From the NCBI GenBank assembly GCA_025667525.1, contig CM046879.1, positions 358,360,752 through 358,424,751 of the forward strand: DNA of 64,000 nt. The letters are read 5' to 3'. Shown here one piece after another: positions 56,588 to 64,000 of the stretch. The stretch is from Glebionis coronaria. Its lineage: Eukaryota > Streptophyta > Magnoliopsida > Asterales > Asteraceae. The notes under the pieces are model-generated. The model did no database searches and had not been told where the DNA came from. It saw only the letters and a list, made by a program, of their open reading frames with translations. The stretch's first letter is position 1. Each line of letters starts with the position of its first letter. The translations under genes and the position numbers were made by a program.

Positions 56588-58436
56588 TCCTTAATACCGG
56601 TTGCTTTTGGGCCTTGTAATACATGTAAGCCCCACCAAAAATGACCATACCATGATTATCCCTAAATGATCACATTTATGGGGATTCGAGTCGAGCTTTT
56701 GACTCGGTTATCAAAAACAAGGTGCCTCGTGGGGGATTCTCATGCTTATCCTTGTACATATTATCGCTTTCTTAGTTAATGTAACGAGGGGACTTGTGCT
56801 CTTCCAACCTTTGTTCCGCGGTTGTTTGTGATTGTGATTTACTAGGTTCATCGTTATCATTGAAGCCTCTCGTGTTCGTTTTATGGATCCCTCGAGCTTT
56901 GATCGTTGCCTTTGGAGATTCTGATATCCGATGATATCCTTTTATGTTCTAACGTTTATCTTATTAGCATACGGATTTTAGGTTATTCGTTTTACCCTTT
57001 CCATGCGCGAGATTAAGCATTCGACTTCGTCTCTAGTATGGGGGTGTTTTCACCCCTAAACTCGAAACATTGAGGACATTGTTTAGTTTTAGTATGGGGG
57101 GTGAGTAGATACTTCACCTTGCTTACGTCACCACGCAATCCAATATTCATCTTTTTGTTATCGTTTTATGCAAAATAAGGCTAAAAATGGCCAAATTTTA
57201 AATTTTTTCTTGTTTTTCATAAGTGTTTAAGACACGAATGTAGGTTTTCCGATGGTGAGAATAAGAGTAATTTTTGACTCGACCGTGCGTGTTGAGCACT
57301 TAGCTTCAATTCCTTAACTTTTTAGGCTAAGTCTCTTAAATGAGGACGAGAAATGATAGAGTTATTTATAAGTCTCGTAATCATCACGATCTCATGTGTA
57401 GTAATTATTAGCTCATTCTCCCCACGCTTTTGCATAATAAATTGTTAATAAATATTGATTTAGCGGTCTAGTCACTATTGTTGGTTTCTAATTTGTTTTA
57501 GTAGCTTCCATGTAATTAAATTGGGAAAACATTAAGGTATCGCCAGCGTCACGGTTTTGAAGTATTGGCACCCGAATAATCTAAAGCTTCACCTAATAAT
57601 AAGATTTCAAGTGCTCACCTAAATTAAGGAAAATTTTGAAGCTCACAAGGCCGAAAAATCTATGCCCAAATTAAAAGTGAATCAAGCCTTAATCTTTGAA
57701 GCTTTAAAGATCCAAAATTCGCTTTAGCGTTAGGATATACGTCTTTGGCTAATAAAACCACCGATGAGGCGGATAATAAAAGGCAAGGCAAGACCGAAGT
57801 CATAATAAAAGCTCCATGGCGGAGTTGAATAAAACATGGAGGTAAACCTATGATAATAAGGCCCTTCCGTTAGGGGGCGTATAAAAGTCTTGGTAATAAG
57901 TCTCATGTTCAAAACCGTTATAAAACCGTGTTTATCGATCCTTCTTGTTGACTTAATTTTTTGACATCGTTGTCTATTAGGATGAATTATTAATTCCATG
58001 ATTTTGGTTACACCGTTAAGACTCTATTTTTAGATATAATCTCTATTCAAGCATAAGTCAATAATGTATCCTTGTGATCATTAAGGCTAAATAAAATATA
58101 AGAGATACCAAGTAGGAATAAGGGAGTTTAGGTTCGTAATTAACACTCATGAGATATAATCGTGTTGCTAACTTATAATAACAATGATCTCGTTACACGC
58201 TTAGCATGGAATTGGGTGAAAATCGAGGACAACGAAATTATTTCTAACGAAGCATTCACATGTTCTTATTTTATGACCCTAAAAGTCACTTGATCGTGAT
58301 GTAAACAATACATTATGTCTAAAACACGTGTAATAGTTTATTTAAGTTTATGTCTTTAATAAAAGTCATCATAAAATGAATTTTGGATGTGCTACAATAC
58401 TTAATTCTAGCATTGCGTGGGGACACGGCAATGGTT
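56588..58436 (+). other. 3' untranslated region before LTR3
   Basis: Non-coding. Post-ORF hairpin cgagtc 56687-56692 and gactcg 56701-56706, purine tracts 57034 and 57090, hairpin acattgaggacattgt near 57067. It aligns with 31912-33825 over most of its length (about 90% in sampled parts). Confidence 0.75.
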
Positions 58437-58448
58437 TAATATGGGGAG
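58437..58448 (+). other. Polypurine tract before LTR3
   Basis: taatatggggag directly precedes TGATGAGACT at 58449; it is one base changed and one G shorter than tagtatgggggag of the relatives. Confidence 0.7.
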
Positions 58449-61400
58449 TGATGAGACTGCAATTATACATAGTCTCATCGTCCAAATCGGGCTTAAAACG
58501 CTTAAAATATCATCAAAATACCCAAATATATGGTTGTGTTTGTTCATTGTGCATTTTAGGTACGGATATCGTGAAATCAACAAAAGATCACAAGAATGAA
58601 GCAAAAATGAACACGGGAAACAAAGCCGCACAAAGAACCGGATCCAAATCATGAATTTCCAAAGAAGTCCTTGAAGAATTGAAGAATGTCGAGTTTGGTC
58701 CCTCGACTTTTGAAGATTCTCACTTTATACCCCTAAGAATCTCAAAAATACTTTGGGGTCCCTAAAGTATGAATACTTTACAAATTCAGCCCTTATGTTT
58801 AAAGAAGTTACATGTTATGTCCTTTTTACAACAAAGGACTAACAATGCAAATAACAAAGGAATAACTGTGAAATGAGTCAAGGACCATTGATGAGAAAAT
58901 TTCTTTTATGCTGTTATTAGGGGAGGGGGATAATCTGCCAACATCCTAAACTTTTCTAACCTAAATACCCAACAACATCATTAACTAACCCATTTACCCA
59001 AAACCCCCACCATACCCATGATAAACCCGGTTTACTAATAAACAAGTCTTAACTTTTTTTAGAACCCGTTTTTATTTATTATTAGTGGGGGGAAACTTCA
59101 CTGTACACATCATCCCATCCTCTAATCCCTCAAAGAACCCTAAACACTCCAAGAATCAATCAATCCCCTCCCTAGCTTATAACCTAATTAAACTTGGGGT
59201 TATTCATCCATACCCCACTCCCAACATACCCACATGGTCAAATCAAAATCCACATCAGCTTATGGTCCCATTCCAGCTCATCAAAAGTCACGGGAATACC
59301 ACTTTATGTAGAGATTAAAGACCAATGAACGTTCAAGATCGATTTGAGTGATCAACACTCAAATCTAATGATTGTAAAGCATCCCACATTCCGGCAATCA
59401 CATGGTAGCATAAGGGAGAATTCAAAATCAGCATATCCTCAAAGAATATGCTAGGGCATATTTGGGAATTCAAGAATTAGGTTTTAGGGTTTTTGTATCC
59501 TCATTATATTTATATATAGCTTAGTGTAATGGCAATTTGCTCTTGTTCCAATTTTTAGTCAAGAATTTGTAATACACGAATTTTGAATAACAGTTGTGTT
59601 CCATTTTACTTTTCTTGCAATCATTTACATTCCAGCACTTTAACTTATCAATTACATTACTTTGCAAATTTCCATTTCCATTTTCTGTTTTCAAATTCAC
59701 AAAATTTAAAATCCATCTTTAGTACTATATCATAAGTTCTTGGTTTAAGCTGACTGACATCCAGCTTTTGTTAAAGAATTTTTGTTCATTATTGAAGTGG
59801 TATTGGGTTGTTGGTGGCTTGTTAGTTTATTGATACTTTACTTTGAAGAAATACAAGGTTCTTTTTTCTTATAATCTCACAAGCTGTTGTGTATAAGCTC
59901 TCTGACAAAGGAGTTATTCAGAAAAGTTTGAGGTGCTTGGTGTTGTTATAAAGCTGTAGGGGCTTTATTAGGGTAGATGTTTTCCATTTGAAGGACTGTT
60001 CTTGTCCTTGGTTGATTATCAGGGTTAATAAGCAGTTGGTGAAGCCACATGAGCTGTTTGGCTTCGATAAGGTGAAAAGAGGTGAGGTAGAGGGGCTTAT
60101 GGTTTGAAGTTAAGGTCTTCCAAGCTTGGACTCGTTGTAAGCGACTCCCTCCTTTTTGTAGCTTATAAATCCTTAAACTGCTTATTGACTTATTTGGCGG
60201 TTTATTTGCTTAGTGGTTAACTGTTTACGGATTATTTGTTCTTGCTTTATTTCCTTTTTACTTTGTTCCTCAAGTTTCTTGCTTATCTCGTTCCTTAATT
60301 GAAATTTTAGTTTATGTTGCTTAACTAGCCAGAGATTAGTGTGTTGGATTAGCCTATGCGTTATCTTAAGCATAGGATCTAGGATTTAGTTTATTTGCTG
60401 TTCTATATTGAGATTTAGAGTAGACATAATATTAGTTTGCTTTTCACAAAAAGAAAAAAAAAAAAAAAAAAAAGAGAGAAAAATTTGTTTGTTCTATTAC
60501 TTTCTGCCATTTCAAACCAATTAGTATCATAGGTTTTTATAAGTTATTGTTCTTTGCTTATTTGTAGTTGAAATTTACTTGTTCAATTCTATTTTTGAGG
60601 ATTCTAGTACTTGTTTTAGGTTTGTAATACTCACTGCTGATAATCAGTGGTCCACTTATTCATATATGACCACTATTTTGATCCAATGCATCAGTAGGAA
60701 TCAACTCTTCATTTTACGTTGTTAAGATTTGAAACTTAGGATTTTAAAAGTTTAGAGGGTAGATATTTTCTGTTTTAAGGGCTTTTGAGGTGTCGTGATT
60801 ATTAGCTTGCTTAAAAAATAAATCCAAAGTTGTCCTCAGTAGCTTATATTTGCACTTGTTCTAGCAGTAAATGTTCCAATCTTGAACTTAGATTGATTTT
60901 GTGCTACCTGCTGGATAATTGTTCTATGTGTAATTCACTGTATTATTAAGAACTCAAAACAATCCTACACACTTTGGTTTTGGTTCAATGTAGTTAGTTT
61001 AGGTGTTAGATAATTGAAGTTAAGTGAAATTCAATAGTTCAAGTTTTTTTTGTAAAACTGTCATTTTCATACAGTGGGATTTATAAGCCGTTAATCTTGT
61101 TAATTTATGCATGAATCTTGGTGTCATGATAGGCTTGGTGTTAGGATAGGTCTGTGGCCCCTTGGTGTTGGATTTGGTTAGCATAAGTTTAAGTTTTGAA
61201 GGTCAAAAAACCTATTTTTATGGTCAAGTGCATCAGCAACAATCATCATTGTTGTGTGCACTGTGACAGAAGGTATTAGGCTTTGCTTTTGTGATTTTAT
61301 TGTTTGATAAGTGGAGTATAGGTAGTTATAGGGTAGTTTTAAAAGTTTATTACCTGGTCTTATGTTTAGGAAGGCTTTTGGTGGCTCAAGTAAGCATACT

Positions 61401-62611
61401 ATAGCTCACTGTTACAGCAATATCCACCATACCCCATTATCCTGTCCATCTTGGCTGAGTTTGTTGTGTCTTGTGATTTGGTGTTTGGAAACTAGTTAGT
61501 TTTTAGGATCATCTAGGAACCTAGTTACTAGTAATCGAGTTGTGGGTGCTTTAGGCGTTTGTAGTTGCTTCACATAGTCCACTGTTAACACTTTAGTATC
61601 CACAGCCCCAAATTTTGTTGCCATTATTGATTTTTGTGCATTAAGTTGTGAATGTGTTTTTTTTTTGTTATTTTGTTTGTTAGTGACTCCCTACAACCCA
61701 CTGGTTGTAGGGGTGCCGTTTGTGCCCAAAAACAGCAAGAAACAAGCTCGAAACAACCCAAAACGAGCCGAAAATCCATACAGCAGCTTTTTTTAGTTCT
61801 GTCCGAGAACGACCATATTCTTTTTATGTTTTTTGTGTTGTCTGATATCGGACAACACAGATATTGGACAAGCCTGTTGTCTGGTAGGATTTTGGACAAC
61901 ACAGAAGTACTCCACCTTGGAGTACTTTCGTTTTTAGCCATTTTTTTGTTTTTTTTAACTTTTTCATTTTTCCCTTGTTAATTTAGTTAAAAAAAGATTT
62001 TTAGAAAAATAAAAATTATTTTTAGCATTATTTTTTTATTTTTTATGATTATTTTAGTTTAAAAATAGTTTTTAGTGTTTTAAAAAATAGAAAAATAGTT
62101 TAAAAAATTTAGGAAAAAAACTTTTTAGTCTTTAAATAATATAAGTGAGTTATTTGTTCCATAAAATAATATATTGGACTTTTAGTTAGTTATATTTAAT
62201 TTTAGAGCTTTAATTAGCATTTAAAATTGAATATTTAATTAATAAAAGGTTTTAAAATTTATTTATTGAATTTTTATTCTTATTTATATTATTTTAGACT
62301 TAGTTTTCAATTTTAATTTGTTTTTTAGTTTTAATTTTTAATTTCGTCACGTTTTACGTATTTACGTTCGCGTTTTACGTTAATTCGTCGTAGTTTAATC
62401 GTAATCGTAGCTCGTCTTTAATTTTTTCTCTTAACCCAAAAACGTCGCTAATCCAAACTTTGATTTTATATAATTGGCACACTTAATCCACACACCTCCT
62501 TCGAGGACGAACCCCCATTTATTCGACTTGTCGGTTTTCCTAAATCGTCGAGTTTAATACTTGCCACTCATACGCGTTTTTCCTAAAACGTGTACGATTA
62601 TACATACATCA
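58449..62611 (+). repeat. LTR3 of block B/E
   Basis: 4,163 bp, TGATGAGACT...CATCA; complete partner of truncated LTR1. Start hairpin 58450-58479, TATA-like TATATATA at 59511, a 20-base A-run near 60455, and a hairpin ctacaaccCACTggttgtag near 61687. The tRNA-like cassette of LTR2 and D is absent. It is followed by TSD atcat at 62612. Confidence 0.85.
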
Positions 62612-62616
62612 ATCAT
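62612..62616. repeat. Right TSD (atcat) of block B/E
   Basis: Matches 5706-5710; element A resumes with ggagaagtctatcc, as in element D at 48892. Confidence 0.8.
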
Positions 62617-63350
62617 GGAGAAGTCTATCCAAAAAGGCCCTAACAAGGTATGAGGATAAATAGATCCAAGTCCTAAAAGGAGGCAGATCGTTGTATATCA
62701 AAGTCCAAAATAACGATTGGAGAAAAATGATGAAGTCGTGGTCCAAATATGAAGAATCTCTCAAAAAGTTCAAGTGAAGAAATTCCTAATATGAAGAGAA
62801 GACCATAATTTCAAGAACATATCTAAAGATTCGAAGTATGAAGTCGCTGCCAAATATCGGTCCGAGAAAGGTATCAAATCGTGAAGCGAGTTATGCAAAC
62901 ATATAAACTTTAAGAAGTCCCGAGAAGCAGTTTTAAAAGATTTTGTCCTTTAGCTAACTATTGATTAAATCGTCCCACTTTATTTTATGCCAAAATAACT
63001 ATCGAAATAAGTCAAACAATGCATCCTCGTGATCATTCAAGACAATCATAAAATATAAGAGATACACCTAGGAATTAGGGAGTCTAAGTAAATAATTGGG
63101 CCACATGAATTCGTGTTAGTTTGTTAACTTGTAATAACAATGATCTCGTTTTTAAGCTTGGTATGGGGAACGTGAAACTTGAGGATAATAAACATTCATG
63201 ACAGCCAAAACCCCAATGTAAGTCTTTGATTTCTATCTTTTTACATTCCTTAAAGTTTAGTATTTAATAAAGGCCAAGGTGGGTTATTTATGATGAAAAA
63301 TGTAAAACTTGCTTTGTAATTAATGCATTGCATGAGGACATTGAAATGGT
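62617..63350 (+). other. 3' untranslated region of element A, right part
   Basis: Non-coding. It matches element D 48892-49300 (ggcccta-acaaggtatgag and following) and continues to the polypurine tract. Confidence 0.75.
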
Positions 63351-63365
63351 CAAGTGTAGGGGATT
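63351..63365 (+). other. Polypurine tract, element A
   Basis: aagtgtaggggattt lies directly before the 3' LTR. The core aagtgtagggg is repeated inside the element near 4761 and 4815. Confidence 0.7.
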
Positions 63366-64000
63366 TGATATGTGTGAAAACACCCATCATTTTACCACTT
63401 AATTATAATAATAACCAAGCCAAAACGTGTATTTTATGTCATAAAAGTCAGAATTATGTGTAGTTTGCGTTTTTATTGTGTTTTAGGACCAAAAGATGAA
63501 AAAAGAAGAAAACACGGGCTTTCACGGGCTTTTATCAAAGAAAACGAGAAAAGACGAAGTCAAAAGATCAAGAATGCAAAAAGAACGGAAGTCCAAGGCC
63601 TATTCTGAAGATTTATCGAAGAAAAAGTCTAAAGACAGAATTTTAATGAAGTCGAATAACCAAGTCTAATTAAAGAAGAAAAATATATGACGAGTTCAAA
63701 ATATATCGACCAATCCCGAGACGACGTCGAGAAAGACAAAGAATTTAAATCGAGTCGAGACAAGAAGAAAGAAGGAAGAAAGCACCAACATTTTACTCTT
63801 CCTATAAATACCCTCCAAATGTGTCATTAGGAGGGTGGTTAGTTAGTTTAGATTAGGAGTAGTGTAGTTTTATTTTCTCTCTCTAGTTTTTCACTTTGTC
63901 TCTCTAGTTTTCCTTAATGTTCTTCAAGCTTTTTCTTTAATCTTGTTTAAATCTTTGATCTTTATTCTTTTTAAATTCAAGTGTTTAATCATCTTCTTCT
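63366..64000 (+). repeat. 3' LTR of element A (cut by window edge)
   Basis: First 635 bases of the partner of 815-2537, with the same start hairpin (63366-63389) and TATAAATA at 63803. The end and the TSD lie beyond the window. Confidence 0.9.

Larger units (their letters stand above)
5711..62611 (+). mobile_element. Composite Athila-like block B/E (LTR1-internal-LTR2-internal-LTR3)
   Basis: Outer LTR1 and LTR3 are a matched pair (about 3-4% different by eye) with TSD atcat. Between them are a truncated internal end (7149-7569 and 31777-33825), a middle LTR2 of another subfamily, and a gag-protease interior (38737-39579 and 53500-56587). No RT or integrase was found. The layout fits unequal recombination or template switching between related elements, followed by deletion of the right part of LTR1 and the first gag-protease region. 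Confidence 0.7.
815..64000 (+). mobile_element. Element A: outer non-autonomous Athila-like LTR retrotransposon (continues past window)
   Basis: The 5' LTR (815-2537) and the start of the 3' LTR (63366-64000) match at roughly 95% by eye. Between them lie a tRNA-Asp-type primer site (2540), one gag-like zinc-knuckle ORF (2851-4428), a 3' untranslated region with purine tracts, and a terminal polypurine tract at 63351. There is no protease, RT or integrase, so enzymes would have to be supplied in trans. A 56.9 kb insertion (5711-62611, TSD atcat) splits its 3' untranslated region. The two halves rejoin into a continuous match to element D near 48890. Confidence 0.85.

Noticed and set aside
61624..61981. 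Opposite-strand ORFs of over 100 codons in LTR3
   Set aside because: They arise from low-complexity LTR sequence with hairpins; no match to any family.

Overview
The window is plant nuclear DNA made almost entirely of nested LTR retrotransposons; no host gene was recognised. The Copia polyprotein, the zinc-knuckle-plus-acidic protein of the outermost element and the Athila-like gag-protease proteins resemble, from memory, families very abundant in daisy-family (Asteraceae) genomes, so an Asteraceae host is likely but inferred. All elements lie on the + strand. LTR boundaries and target-site duplications (TSDs) let the insertion order be read directly.

Layout, outside to inside. (1) 1-81 is the end of a Copia LTR, and 312-627 holds a fossil PIF/Harbinger-like transposase piece. 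(2) Element A, a non-autonomous Athila-like element, starts with its 5' LTR at 815-2537 and resumes at 62617; its 3' LTR starts at 63366 and leaves the window. (3) Inserted in A (TSD atcat, 5706-5710 and 62612-62616) is a composite Athila-like block B/E: truncated LTR1 (5711-7148), internal 3' part, a divergent middle LTR2 (33826-37938), gag-protease internal part, and LTR3 (58449-62611). (4) Inserted in the first internal part of B/E is a SIRE/Maximus-like Copia element (7570-31776, TSD tttat) with gag, a broken pol and a long extra ORF downstream of pol. (5) Inserted in the Copia gag is a Tekay/Del-like Ty3 element (10244-22482, TSD actag/actgg) with 3.4 kb LTRs and a decayed interior. (6) Inserted in the second gag of B/E is element D (39580-53494, TSD atgcg), a structurally complete but RT/integrase-less Athila-like element with nearly identical 3.8 kb LTRs.

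LTR divergence, compared by eye on samples, falls with nesting depth: A about 5%, B 3-4%, Copia about 3%, Tekay about 2%; D is about 0.4%, the youngest. No element here is obviously autonomous: A, B/E and D carry no RT or integrase, the Copia pol has four lesions, and the Tekay interior is fossil. A and D would need enzymes supplied in trans.

The most unusual signal is in the Copia element. A 10-bp motif, RRCGYTGACA, occurs about 51 times in ten clusters in the LTRs, gag, the pol linker, untranslated DNA and the extra ORF. Of 41 neighbour spacings, 31 are exactly 21 bp and 6 are 15 bp, in both coding and non-coding DNA. Other unexplained structure includes hairpins at the very start of each Athila-like LTR with compensatory changes, internal copies of each family's own polypurine tract, a conserved hairpin just after each gag-type ORF, and antisense tRNA-like cassettes with T-run terminators inside LTRs.
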